Shown one piece after another: positions 44,535 to 58,879 of a stretch of 64,000 nt of DNA. Position numbers and translations under genes: made by a program. Under the pieces are notes generated by a model, which searched no databases, was not told the origin of the DNA, and saw only the letters and a program-made list of their open reading frames with translations. Origin of the DNA: Theristus sp. LFF4_11 (Eukaryota; Nematoda; Chromadorea; Monhysterida; Xyalidae); the NCBI GenBank assembly GCA_030248135.1, contig JASANC010005521.1, forward strand, positions 1 through 64,000. Direction: 5' to 3'. Each line of letters starts with the position of its first letter. Position 1 is the first letter of the stretch.

Positions 44535-47500
44535 CTGAAACACATGAGATAGGAACATCAACGTTTTGAACGTTTTGAAGAATCGCACACACTTTTCGCT
44601 CGGCATTTTCAGTCCCTTCTTCATGCGTTCTATTGCTTCATGATAGTTTTTTTGCGTTTTCAATTTTGCTTTCAACGGGTTCCGTTTGATTTCATGTGAT
44701 TGCATTGTACATAAGTGAAACAGACAACCATAAAACTCGTTATCGTAGTTTCTTTGAACGAGCATGACTGAACATACAAAGCTTTATGAAATTATGCTAT
44801 TGTTGTTGGCGCAATTTGAATAAACTTTTTTTGTCAGACAAAATCATTTCAAAATCACAGAAATAAAGTTGCTGTCCGGTCATAAATTTACTTACTGCAG
44901 TTTTGACGGAAATGGTGAGCTAATTTTGAACGGATCTTCCATTCGCACACAAAAACACACACACGCACGGGCAGAGAAAAATAAATTCAAATAAAAAATT
45001 AGTGTTTTGTGTGTCTACTTGTTCGAATAACAACATAAAAAAGATGTTGCCGGTCTCCTTGGCGTGGTAGATGTCATTTCGAAAAACCAACACTAAATTT
45101 TTCAACATCGTCTGCGTGCGTACAATGCACATTTTTTCCATCAACGTCACAAGTTAATCGACCCGGCCGCCGTCCCTTGAGAGCAGCAACAAACTAAGTG
45201 ACTTTGACTTACTCCACTACTCTTTAATGCACAGCGCTTTTTGTTCGCTGGCAATCATCGCACATAATTTTTTTTCAAAATCTAAAGAAAATCTTTTTGT
45301 GCTGTGTGTGTGTGTTTTACCGTGTGAATGCAGTCAAGTCAACAACCGAAACTTTTTTGAAAAAAACCGATCCGCTGCAGCACATCGATAAATCACGGCT
45401 ATACAAAATTAATGCCAATGAATCAACAAAGACGATTGCACAGAAACATAGCTGGCTGTGCACACACATGAATTCTTTTAATCTGCGGCAATTTATAAAT
45501 CCGAATTTTGTGCGAAAACCAATCATACAACGAAATGTATTATAACTTGGCATGGCACTGATCTCGTAGTCAGTGTCAGTCCTCTCTGCCCTCCCAGTCC
45601 AACCGAAGTGATTGTTTTCAAACCTTTTATAAATATTCAGTTATGTTCACAAGGTTTCGCGTTTTGCGTAATCCAATTTTTACTCGTCACAACACATCAC
45701 ATAAAAACGGGAAGAGATCCCTCAAGACCTCAAACACCTAAAATTCGTTAACACGAATTTTTGGTATTTCAAACTCGTGTATAAATACCAGCCAACCAAC
45801 CACTCAGTTACATCGCGGAACTGATGAATAAAATTTTTATTTGTTGCGTCTCACTCTTCTATGCCAACTGTTGCGGCGAAGTCTTTTTTTCGAAACCCCA
45901 CGAGATCGCTTTTAAAAAGCGCAAAAACGAATTTGAAAACCCGTCCCGCTATAAGGCAGTCAGTGAAATGGCAAATCGGCGAAAGTAAAAACAAATTACA
46001 CAGGATGTATTACATTCGTGCGGTGGACAAATTTTACTGGCGATTCTTTGAATTATGATTCATGCAGCAGTAATAAGCTTTGATTATGAGCACAACAATG
46101 CAGAACAACTGCAGCGGCTGCGGTTTTTTTGTGAAATTGACTCAAGTAAGATCGAAATTTCCGATTTGAATGGGTCATAGAAATGTTTGAATTATAAAAA
46201 TGCAAGCCTATCTATCACGATGGCAATATCATTTATTTGCAGGCATTATGGCACATTGTTATTACAATGCCAATCGTACTGAACTACAGTGTGTTCACTA
46301 GTCCATGAATTCGCCGTTTGCAAATTTATGCGCTAAAACCGGTTTTCTTGGTTGGCTTTTTTTACATGGACGCCCACCCATTTCCTCCGCTGGTAATTTC
46401 CACAAGAAAAAAAAATAAAAGGAACCACTGAAACTAACCTGACAAGACGATGCCAAACTGTTGAAGCATTCTGCGAATGAAGTCCGGAGATGATAGAATT
46501 TGGAAAAATCTGTTTATTTAGATATTCCAAGCGATGTTCGTTTTTTCAAAGTAGCCCAATGTCGCCAGCTGAACAAGCAGCCGCTGAGAAATTTGTACGC
46601 TGCCAGCTGAGTGCAAAAACCAAAAGCCACCCGGCGCAGTAGTGCACGCAAGCGCGCAGTCGTCACAATCAAGACGTTCTCTGCAGCTTACGAATGAGCA
46701 CAGAATCGTGTTCTTTTTATTATGGGTGTGGCTGAAAATTGAATTGAATGATACGCACACAGACTTTTATGGCATCAGAAGACGTCATGCATGCAATGCT
46801 TGAGAAAAATCGATTGAAACACTTTTGGTTGGCGCCAGTAAAACGTAACACTGGCCGCGCTTTTGAACACAGATGAAGCAGCATCAAACATCGCTAATCT
46901 AATATGATAGTTCTCACATACAAACACAAATCTGTCTCACAGCGACAGGGAATTGAATGGCTTGCTGGCAAAGTTGTATTCAAGGTCCAGCAGCGGCTTT
47001 TCTAAAAAAACGTCCGGTAGCACAGAATAAGCGACTGTCACCGCAAGTTCGATAGACAACAAAAGGTACGATTTGAAAAAATAAGTACTATAATGCAATA
47101 ATGTTACGTATTTTTTAAATCACAAAAAAGCCGACAGATGCAAAAAACCACAGATGTACTTTTATCTATTGTTTACAAGCGATGAAAAAAGTAAAGGTGT
47201 GAAAGTGACGCATTCGAAAAACACCGATCGAAGGATGACTGTTGAAGGGGCTGCGCGTCTGCAGGCGCCTGCGTGCCAACAAGAGACAAAATCATTTTGA
47301 TTGTACAGTGACCAGAGTAAACAAAATGCGACGTGCTGCTTCACAAATCGAGTTTATGTCGAATTTTTATATTTTTGTAAACATACGGAGCTTTTCGTGA
47401 AAGTGAAAAGGTGAATTTGTTCCGAAGTTCCCCCACCCGGGTCCCGGCACCTGTGCAACACCTGTACTAAAGCAGTATAATAATGCTGCTTCCATCAAAT

Positions 47501-50500
47501 GCACCTCTTCCTATCGTGCTCTAGCTTGTTTACTCAGAATCACTTAGCGCAGTTGATGGTCTTTGAAAAACTACCAATAAAAACTGAGCAACCGCGAGTT
47601 TTGAAGTGGCAATATGTGTGCATTCAAAGCCACACAATCGATTTTTAGATACAGAAGAAGGGGTAAAATATACAGTTTGCGGACACAAAAATCATTACTA
47701 ACCTTATAAATAGCATGTTATGCAAAAACTGAGTGACTATGACAAAGCTTTACTCTAAAGTTTGACTTGCCAACATTACCTGGAGGCAAATCAAAACCTG
47801 AAAAAAACTTACAACCGTTTTTTTTCATGCAACAGAAAATCGATGACAGTAACCAAAACCGGTTTATCACATGCTATGCGGTTTTCATGAACATGAACAA
47901 GGCAGTCAGTGCACCGGAGAGATGCGGACCAACAGAAACAAACGTCAGTCACGTCCGAACAACACATCGGCCCGGCCATGTGCAACGCAAGACGGCAATC
48001 GGAACAGTGCACGCACGCAAGATGCACGAGCACAGATAAAAAAGTGCATTTTCATCAGTAAAAACGGGCAATGAAAACGCACAAATGGACGCAATACGCT
48101 GGCGAGTCTTTGATATCGATAACTGATATAATCAAGCTGCAGTGAAAAAACAGACACAGCGGCCATAAATAAATACAGATTATTCGGAATCCAGAAATGC
48201 AAAATGGAAACTCTATCACGCAACGGAAAAAAACAACGTATATGGACACGCAGGTGGAGGTTTGTTTGATGTTGATTTTATGACTTATAAATGCCGACCA
48301 AAAAAATAGACACGAATGATCACGCAAACATTCAACGTTAACAGGGAGATGCAGCAAAACTTTTGTTTGCTGTGTTCGTGAAACATGTGTGTAGAAGATC
48401 ACGTTTTTCACTGATCACAGATAATAAAGAAAGACCCATTTTGACTATATTAATGTAAAAACAAGTTTAGAAAAAGGTAAAAGGTGAACAAATAGACCGC
48501 TTTTCTGTTTGCATGTGTTTGAAGCGGAAAATAAAAGGAATTACAAAACAAATACGTATGTTTAGCTGAGTTTATGTTGGGGTTAAGGAAGCGCGCGAAT
48601 GAATCAGCCAAAACACACTGCTGGCCTAAAATCAAAGCTGACTGAGTCAATTTTTTATTTTATTGAACAACGGACTGTGTATCAAAAAGCAGCTAGACAC
48701 GGACGACACATAGAAAAAAAGCTGGTGACATTGCAGCATGCAGAAATCACCAGATCGGGTGTTGTTGACTTTGTGGTAACCATGAGCCATACAAAACAAA
48801 GAAAACATTTATCCTTTTCATTTTACATTCATTAAACAGGGAATTTTAAATTTATTAACAAAATAATTTCAGTATGTCTGATTACGCGAAGAAACAAAAC
48901 AGCGACGACAAGAAAAGATGTTGAGCACTGAGGAAGAAGGCATCATCAGCAGTCCAAAGAGATACAAAAGGAATATATCGGCAAGAGCAAATGCGCGCAA
49001 AAAAACGTTGCATGCGGCGTTGAATTGATTGGTTGAGCAGTTGCATGCGACACACGCACGCACGCACGCGCACACACAAACAAACGTGCACGCATGTGAG
49101 CGTGCGACGTTTTTTTCTTGCTTTTAGATTTTTATTTTTACATTTTGCATTTTTCATGAGCATATATTATTTTGATTTTTCGTTCGTTTAGTATAATTCG
49201 TTTTCGTGGTGTAGCAGTAAAAAGCCTCTCTGCTGTAGCAGTGTCATCTATCTGGCTGTATATACCTACACAAATGCACTTTATTCATCATTTTATAATG
49301 GATACACGAGGCAAACGCTAGTAAATCGTGACTTTGAATAAAATCAAACACATGCGATCTACAGTGCGTGTGATGAAACTTGATTGCATTGGCAGTTCGG
49401 TAATCGATAATGACATAGCACGAACGAACTTCACTAAGGATTCGTTTGAGTTTCACGCTTAGATGATGCATATTCGATTTAAAATAATTATTCTGATTCA
49501 GCCCAAAAAAGCGACAGTCTTAGATTCAGTAATAGATTTTGGGGTAAAAACAGACATATGTGCCAACAACACAACGAAAGTGACATTTCAATAACAAACT
49601 TCGTTGTTTTGTTTTTCTATTTCTATTAGATAGAACTAACTTAATGAAAACGAACCAGACCTTAACGAAAGAGACAAGAATGAAACACACAGTTGGCACA
49701 AACGTGCACAAATCGCAAAAAATTGTGTCTCTTCGGGTCAATCACTTTCGATTTCAACGTTTTTGACTTTGGTTGGGAGTCACATGCGCGCGCACATATG
49801 ACTGATTGCGAAACGCACGCGGATTAATGTGCGTTCGTCTGTGTGAAATTTTTATTTTTCTTTCATTTGGTAACAGGAAACAATGACAGGTTTAGTTCCA
49901 AGAAAACCTGACAAGGCATCCGGGTAAATGAGTAAGTCCGACATATTCCAAACTCGAGAAACTTTATGAATCAAAAACCACATTCGAATGTTCAAGCAAA
50001 ATGAGCCGATTGCAAACTTTGCATGGTTTCAATGCTAACAGCTTTGAAGGCCAATGCGACACAATCAAACGAAACACACCTCCCGGTGAGTGGTGTTGCA
50101 CAATCTGCAACTTGCCAGCTTTCCAATAACAGGCGAGGTTATCTCAACACAAAGTTGGCACGCATCTTGCATACAAAAATAACAATGTACTGTAAAAACA
50201 GCTCAAAAAAAATAGACGATACAAAACGCTAAAAACAAAGTCTTGGCAGTGGGAATACTAGGAACTGTTTTTCGCACGTTCAATTGTTCATTCCAAGGAA
50301 TTCAAAGAAGAAACTGAGATAGTAATCAGTTCTAAATTCTCGTTGGAACAGAAAATATGAGAATTTCAAGAAAGCAGGTCATGAACACCACATCAATCGG
50401 TTTCCCATCGCTTGAGCTAAAATTAGGAAGAAAAGAAACCACAGAAATTATGAAAATGTGGGTCTTTCTCTGCTCATTTGCAACAACCTTTTCATTTGGC

Positions 50501-53500
50501 CTTTAGGCAGGAAGTCGAGTGAGTTTTAGAATAAATTAGTGTCGATCCCAAAATGAGCACGCCAGGCAAAGTGCACTTTACAATGAAAATAAAAATAAAA
50601 CAAACACACTCAGTGAAGAAGAAATGACAACGTTCTTTTCCGTAAATGTCAGCATATAATTTACCACTTTCATGATAAGGGTTCGAACTGAGAAATAAAA
50701 CTGTCTTTTTCGCGGTGTCCTCCACATAAAAACTGACTTCCACTGGTCACTTCCACGAGCGATACAAGTTTATGGCTACTAAAGTGACCATCTAAGAAGC
50801 AGGTTTACTTTTGAACAAGTTTAGTGCTGAGTGCAATATTCATTTTACATATAACCATAAATGCCATCACGGGCTAGACAATTTACTGACCGTTATAATT
50901 GGTGTTCAACATGTGTCTGGAGAAACATACTGATTGACTGAAACAGAAAAAAAGTAAACCATCAAACAAGAACACGCGCAAGTACAAATCGACAGATTTC
51001 AAGGGTGACGAAATCCGAGTGGGGGCGAATCGATTCTGCCAAAACACTAAAAACGGGAGCATCCTTTGCGTGCAATTCGTTTGTTGTTGTTAGTTGTTTC
51101 ATCGGTGTCAAGGTTGCTGCTGTCTGTAGAATCAGAGGCAAAAACACGTAACACGCACATAAACGGCCAATATTGAATAAAGTGGACTCGACTCGTTGTT
51201 CAGATGGCAGAAAAATGGACGTTTTCCGCACTACTGGACAGGCATACATACTTAAGCAATCCGAACTCGCGAATAAATCATTGCAACCATGGACATGCAG
51301 CCTGGTATGGCGATTACATCAGAAATGCGCATTAAAATTTTTATGATGATGTTTGATCTGCACCTCCGATGTGTTAAAATGCGAAAATGCCATTAAACTG
51401 CCCGTTTTTGAAACACGGTTCGCGAATTTCAAGGGGATCCGACAACCGACAATACAGTGAGCTGGAGTTTCACTAACTTGCAGGCACTGCGTAAATTTAG
51501 TATCAATTGATCACAGTTTCAACTGACGGAGAAACGGAATGCAACAATCCAAACACCGACATCAACCATGTGGCTTATACAATAGACCAATTAAAATTTG
51601 CTGCAATGCAAAGAATCCAATTTAACGAAACAAACAAGCAAACAAACCAGCTTTCAACTGCAATACTGCAATAGATACAGATAGAGAAAGACGTGAGGCA
51701 TGACAAAATTCCGGTTCTACGGCTCAGTTCGTTATTAGCAACCGACAAAATGCGGGGAATGCAATACCGCTCAATGTAATTTTATTATTTTTAAGAGACT
51801 GACAAAACAACTATTTTTTTCTTAAGTTACTTTTACTTCAATTAAAATGTGTTTTCTACCTTGCAACTTCAATAAGAAAGTATGCTGCGAAAAGTGTGAA
51901 CACAAATGAACTGAAGTGGCAACTTAGCCGTAAAGTAAAAATGAAAGGATACATGTGCAGCTATCAATAGACGTAAACGTACACTTTCAAGGTCTATTTT
52001 TAAAATGATTCAGTGTCTCGAATCTATCGGATGCCCATTTACGGTGTTTTTAGAATTTATGAGTGGTAAAAATATAAGCAACATGAAGCACTCTCAAATG
52101 GAGTGGCTGCTGAAATAAACCACCCGCTGATTGGCTAAAGAGCATGCTTCGAAAAAAGCTTCCACTGCTAACTGACTTGCAGGGGTCTCATCTCAATCTC
52201 AAGACTCTTTTATTTGCTATAAATGAAGCAGAGCAAAAAACAAACACATCTTACAAAACGTGCTTTAATGGATAATGGTGACCTAAGATGCGTGATCATG
52301 CTCAAAAAGCCCATATTTTGGTTTTTTATTGCCAAAATATGGCAGTATGACTATGACCTGCACCTGATGTCATCGTTTTGTTTGCAACGGCAAACACAAT
52401 GCTAACCGAATAATGGGCAAACACGCGCAACCGTTTCACAACGCTACGGCTGTGTCAGAACGCGTGATCTGAAAAACTGAGTAATTCGATATTATTGTTT
52501 TAGGGCTTCACAAACGAGATAACGAAGCTGACGGTGATGGAACACAGATGCATGCATAAAAGTGGGACGGTGGTGGTGGTGATGTTTACGTGGTGAACAG
52601 AACAATATAAGAATAGCCAAAAATGGCCCGAGGAATGAACACAAACACGAACACGCACATTATTGCTAATCCAGATAAGCATTAGCACATCGAACAAGCG
52701 TTACCAACGGTCGGTCGGCAACATCGTATGTATCGGCCCATGGGGAATAATTCTCTGTTGCTTTCTGCTTTCTTGTGTGCTGCGGTTGTCCCATATTGAG
52801 CAGCCCAAAACATCGTGCTCGTTTCGCCGAAAAGCGGCTTTTTGCTGAGAGGAAATTGAAATGTAACTGAGTGAGTGCCACACGTCTCACAAAGGAAGCA
52901 CTCCACCTAATGAGTTGGCGCGCGAGCGTTAATGAACATGATTTTCAGTAAAATTTCGGAAATTATTTGGCCGTCGATGTGCGGTACACATAAATGAGTT
53001 TCAGACGCCACCCATCCCAATGCCCATCTGATAAAATTTGATTAAGAGAGGAACACCATTTCAAAAATCGAAAAGTTTCTTGAACGTTTCGATTTGGATC
53101 CATCAATTCTTTGATATTCTTCTTGCATGACTCGCGATATGATCGTGAAGCATCAGAAATAGAAATGAAAAATCTTAATGTCAAAAAGAAAGCTCGAAAA
53201 AAAAGCTTTTTCAATCAGCTTCAATATGTGGAGGAAATACAAATATGTGTAAAAACCATGACTGTAGTTGAGATTGAAAGAAAATAAATAATTGTCAACA
53301 GATGTAAATAGTATCTGTTAGCAGTTACACGGTAGAAACATTGCTAAGATACATTGTAGCTGAGGAGACGTGTGAAAATGAAAAGCGTCAGGATTCAGTA
53401 GTGATGATTGTAAAAAGCCGAAAAGGCAAAAGGATTATGAATAAAAAACAAATGTTGGTTTCGGACTGCAAATGCGCATGTCCAATCTAACATTAAAATA

Positions 53501-55660
53501 TACCCAAACCTGGCTGGAGAAAAATACCACAGTTCTGAAACGATGATACATCGAATAAAAGCAATGCGCGTTTGGAGGCGACCATTGAGTTAGGCGTCTT
53601 CTGACGTAATGACTCGCAAATAATCATGAAACGGACCGGCTGAGTAATACAAGCTACCAGTGGAAAGAACGAACGAGAAGAATGAATGAACACATACACT
53701 ATAATGTACATGTATGATCGCAGTAAAACGTATCCAGAGGGAGATGGTAACTACAAGCACTAGATGGACGTTGGTCAGCAGCCTTTCTGCGGGTATCATG
53801 TGTCATCATCTCAGTGCAATACCGTGAAACATCCTAAGTCCCCAGCGATGCAGTGCACAGTGCACACTACTGCGCTACATTAATACGTGAGCATTCTCTT
53901 TCCCAAAAAAATGCTTGCAGCAATTCCGCCAGTTCATCTGAAACAGTGCCACATACTTCAAAAGCTGAAGCGAAATAAATTTTACGAGCTTGGTAAACAC
54001 GGACTTGGAAGCTTTTTGAAATCTTGGCTTCGGACTTTCGGGCACTGATCTGGTTCGCCTTTGTGCTCCATCTTGCTATTGATACACAAACGGCTCTTGA
54101 TTAGGGTACAAGGATTCGGTTTCACGTGTCCCAGGGAACGCACAGAGACACACAGACACTGTGTTGTTAACGAGTTAACGATCCGTGCATGAGCGACACT
54201 GTACATGGTGCAACGAATAATCGGCACCAGTCTTTCAACCGAGGCCACATTTTTACAGCCTTTGCATGCGTTGTATCCCGAATTCGGATTCGGTCAGGTC
54301 GTGTTTGGTTTATTCAATCTTCCACTGTTAAATTTGATGGTTGACGTTCTTCACGGTTTGTTTCCACTCACAGTGCACGAATGATGATGTCGTTTTTCAT
54401 TTACTCATTTTCCTTCCCGTCCGTCATATAAACATGACATAATGAATCGGTCTAATTTATACGCACGACGCACAGCATGGTTTCATTTAACGGTCGACAA
54501 GCAATGAAGAAACACATTAAAAGGGATATTTAGTCGATTAGAGATGACGTTCCTATTGAGCTGCTTTGTGTGGCGTGGGCGAAGATGAGAGTAATAATGA
54601 TTTTTAATGGAGCACTTTTATGTAACCCGCCAACCAACGGTCACCGCCACCAGGTCGGATGGTATTCAATTTCTTTTTTTTTCATTGAAACATCAACACC
54701 AAGCCCAAGGTAATTTTATACTGACGTATATGAAACTGAAAAGTGAAAACACAACATGTCATGGAACCAAAAACACTAAATGTCGCAAAACAGGTTTCTA
54801 GGTATGGATATTTTTTTTTGTGGCAAACATCTGAATCGCAGAAACCAGATCTGTTTCCGTTTCCGCGTTTTTGAATCTACAATCAATGTCGACACTATGT
54901 GTGTTTACATGACACTGTTTACTGTACACATTCTGACCACTGTCCATTCCTTCTCATCTTATCTTCTGACCGATTCTTAGAATTCTCAGTCGCCAGAAAA
55001 GAAAAAAGATAAGAGTTGTAAAACGCAGTATTTCTTTGCTTGGAATATGCGACCGTTGTTATCTTGACGTTTCGGCAAACTGAAAAGATTTTTCAGCCAG
55101 CAGTAATGTTAGTTGACTTGTGAATAGCACGACCATGAGGTAAAACGAGCAAGGGGTGTGAAAATTAAGTTACAGTTCAGACGCAAACAAGATGTTCCAT
55201 TTTTTTCGAAGTGCGACTCCATGCTCCTTTCTGCTTCAAAGCAAATCTTGAACTACAGATGGTTGGAAACCTAGTTATCGAGAATGCCTCGCTGGCATCT
55301 GAGTGACGAAGAACACACAAAACGGAACATCAACATGAAAAAACGGAGAAAAACTTCAGCGTCTGCGAACTTATCTGGAGACACCAGACGTAATCAGTTG
55401 TACAGTCATCGGAGTTGGCTTTTTAGAAAAAATCTCGCCAACCAAAATGCGTTTCATGTTCTTCAACGTTCAAAATCTGAGATGAACAAAGCAAACTGTT
55501 TGAAATGGCGTTCTTTCTCTGCTGATTCGCCACAACATTCTTCGCAAAACGTCACGATCAAAGTTCGTTGCTTTTAAACAATACTCATCTCTCAGTGTCA
55601 CCAAGGGTTTTCTTGACGATAATTAAACTAACCGACAATGAACAGTCTTTTGCAATTCAG
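44535..55660. other. 11-kb stretch without a recognisable gene
   Basis: No exon chain, conserved motif, long open frame, tRNA-like element or clear transposon end was found. Composition is AT-rich with many short A/T runs and a CA/CG dinucleotide patch at about 49045-49085. The missing first exon of the Skeletor-like gene should lie here, so part of it may be a long first intron and promoter. The right part is upstream of the globin gene. Untranslated or non-coding transcripts cannot be excluded. Confidence 0.5.
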
Positions 55661-56895
55661 ATGAAACAGTCAAAGTTGGTTAGAGCGACGGAGCCGGATG
55701 ATTGGTTTCCGACGTCAAAGAACGTTCGATTGGTTCGCAGATCATGGAAGTCTGAAGACGAGACCTTTCGTAACTCGGTTGGAATTCAAATGTTTCGATG
55801 GATATTCGAGCACATCGACTGCGTGGAAGAAATGTTTCCAAAGATGTTCAGGTTTCGGTATTACTTTACAATTAATATAATAATATACAATGTATGAACA
55901 CTTTTTTGGATTCTCCCAGTCAATGCGTTTGCAGACACAGAAAGGTAACTGGTTTCAATCCATATGTGACAGTTCAAAATAGCCGACCCGGCGCTATTTC
56001 GGGGCTCGGATCACTTTACTAATTTTGAATTCCCGCGTCATGCATGAAACTGTTTACCTACGTTAACAGTTTGAGTGTCGGAACCAAAACAATAGATAAA
56101 CGACACGAGTTCTAATTGGATGAAGGATCGTGATTTGGCAAATGTTGACTTTCTTACAGTCGTTTTCCGTGGCGCAACTGCATGGAGTACCTGCGTCACG
56201 CACAGCGCATGTCGGCGGTGATCGACCGCACCGTGCGTCTGCTGTGCAATCCAGTGGCCACAGCGTTGTTCCTGCGGCACGTCGGCGCACAGCACGCGCG
56301 ACTGATACGCACGCGGCACACGACGCACGCCGCGGACGCACTCAGCGACAGTCGTGCCGCCATCGTGAACGCCATGGCGCTGCAGATCGATGGTCACACA
56401 CCGCTGTTGATTAAACGGTTCGCTGCTGATTTCTAACAAAGAGGACTTGTTTGTTCGGTTCGAGAACTGCCACGTGCTCAGCGTCAGCCGTCCAGGTTTT
56501 TTCCTGGGTATTCTCATATTGTTGTATTCTGAATTCGATCTAATAGCTTTTATTTTGGTCCCGCGTCTCAATGCGCGCATAGATGGGTAAGCAGTCTCAT
56601 GCACGCCGCGGGAATTCAAAATTGGCAAAAAGATCCAAGTCCCAAAATATTCAGAATTCACTTGTCGAGCGATCACCGAGCGCGAACGCTGGAGGCGTGG
56701 TCGAAGCTGGCGGCATTCATTTCAAAGCAAATTGTTGTTGGCTTCAACGAGACACAACGAATGAAATTGTTTGCATTGGGGCCAACGTTGGCAACACCGG
56801 AGAATGGCGCAACGACGAACGAAGACACGGCGAGCAGCAACGAGATGGCGGCAATGAAAAGCAAAAGCGCTGACGACCTACTGGAATCTGGCTGA
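55661..56895 (+). CDS. Intracellular globin, three exons, 229 residues
   Basis: Exons 55661-55851, 56160-56417 and 56655-56895 sum to 690 nt in frame. The A-C helices read VRLVRRSWKS and GIQMFRWIFEHIDCVEEMFP. The E helix has YLRHAQRMSAVIDRTVRLL with the distal His about 77. The F region has ALFLRHVGAQHARL with the proximal His about 109. The H helix reads RTLEAWSKLAAFISKQIVVG. These are the haem-pocket positions expected of a functional globin. An acidic/Ser tail (to DDLLESG) extends beyond the fold, as in many nematode globins. There is no signal peptide. Introns fall after the CD region and in the G region. The ATG follows an acceptor-like TTCAG, so an additional upstream exon is possible. 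Confidence 0.85.
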
Positions 56896-58870
56896 CTTCT
56901 TCATGGAAGCAGAATGTATTCAAACATCTCATGCACAGCGAAATCAAACTCATGAACCGGCAAGAACAACAACACGGCAGTTGCATTCTTCCAGGACTTG
57001 TTTAAAAAAATCACACAAAATATTCTGGCATGAACCTGCATTCTGCACCTGGCATTCTGGCCTAATGCTGGTAACCAAAGTTTCAACAACTATCGTGTGT
57101 ATCTTGCTTATCTATCAAAAAATAGTCCCTATGCTCTCAACTCACTGAATTTACAAAGCGTCAAAGTATGTGAAGAAGAACCAACAACTTGAATGCAACA
57201 AGCATGAAAACCTATTGTGTTTTAACACGGTATCTAAATTAAAGTTGTTCTGGCTGATCTGGGGGAGTTTATTGATGCCAATTTTGACTAGATTCGTTCA
57301 AGAACACTACAAGAATCAAAAATGCAAAAATCAAAAAAATCAAAAATCAAAATCAAAATTTCAAGCCTAAAAATGGTTAAAAATGGTAAAAAGCGTGCTT
57401 TTCGGGTTACAGCAGTTACGATATGATTACGGTATTAAATTAAAACTGATTGCCTGATTAAAGAAAATTGATTGATACTAAATTTAGTCTGATTAGTTTA
57501 AGTATAACACCATACGGACCAGAAACAACCCAAAAAGGACCAAAAAGCCAAAAATCCTGAATGTTGGTTTACTGTAGCAAAATTTCACAACGGTACCATT
57601 TTTTCAGATTTAGCGCAAAAAGTTCTCTAATACACTTTCCTGGATTTTGTCACCGTTGCTCCGCAATTTGTCGTCATACCAGGAAATACCCTGTACATGG
57701 GTACACATGAGAGCATGCGAAAAACACTATTTTTGGCTATATTTGCCACATTTGATGAAGCAAAAAAAGCTTTTACAAATTCAGTAATTTATGACTGGTC
57801 ACAATCTGAGTACCGTATTGTATCTAAAGAGTTAGCTAAACTTTCTACCAACATAACAAACAACCTCCATAGTTCTCAGTAAGTATCAGTGGTAACAGCC
57901 GGTAGTTACGTGATTTTCGGCCAAAATCGATTGAAAAACAGCCATATTTTTGCTTGGATAGAGTTTCCGTTGGATTATTTAGAAAACCAAACTTACTCAG
58001 AGTACAGCAGAAGGTCACGTCAGCAAGTTTCGAGCAGAATGCGTTGACCATGGCAGACAAGAGCTAGGAAAATATGGCAAAAAAGCCGTTTTTCGACATT
58101 TTTGGCCACCCGGCCGGCGGAAAACTATTTTAAAATAGCAAGAAAGTAAGAACGGAGCACGATTTTGGTTATCTAAAATGATCCTAAAGCCCAGAATCTG
58201 GGCTATCTTTCTGTTATCGCGAAATTGTCTGTAACCGTTACAGCCGGGCGTTTTTTTTTAAATCTGTCGTGCAAGCCAGAATTTCAGAGCACAACTAAAA
58301 ATTTGCTAAATTTAATCAAAAAGTAGTGGATCTGATTCAGTTTATTCTCCTCTTTCACGTGGTCACCTCGGGTTTGCGTAAAATTGCTTTAAAAGCCAAA
58401 AAATGCAATTCGACGATCGGTCGCCGGAGTCACCGGCGCCCGTCGGCCAGCACATAAAATGGCCCATAACTCGGGTTACGGTAAGTGTTTGGCCGAAAAA
58501 TTTTGTGCGCTTACTCAGAACACTTAGTAGCATCGTTTTAGCTTAAAATATCAAAACTCCATTTTTTAGCCATGGCATTTCATAGCGCTCTTATGTGCAA
58601 GACGTTTTAAACATGATCTGGCCGTGCGGTAGCATAGATGAAAGTCGATAACATTATAACAATTGTTATGTAGGCTAGATTTAACATGCCTTCAGACATT
58701 AATCAAACAAATACAGGTCACTTGGCCTCGGACTTTGGAGAGCTTAAAAATTTATTGCGCAAATCAGACTTTTCTGCAGATTCAAACTTTTCTTTTACTG
58801 CCCACTTTCGGACTTTGCGCGCAGTTTCGGCCTAAAATACACACAGAATTGTTTTTTCCGCAGTTTTAAT
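56896..58870. other. Region between globin and LINE, no gene seen
   Basis: AT-rich. A repetitive AATCAAAA stretch lies at 57310-57360. A 61-codon frame at 57697-57882, following CAGGAAATACCCTGTACATG, has no recognisable family. Nothing else can be supported. Confidence 0.4.
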
Positions 58871-58879
58871 TATTTTTGC

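Noticed and set aside
57697..57882. Possible small gene after the globin
   Set aside because: It has 61 codons, no family, no supporting splice sites and lies in AT-rich sequence.
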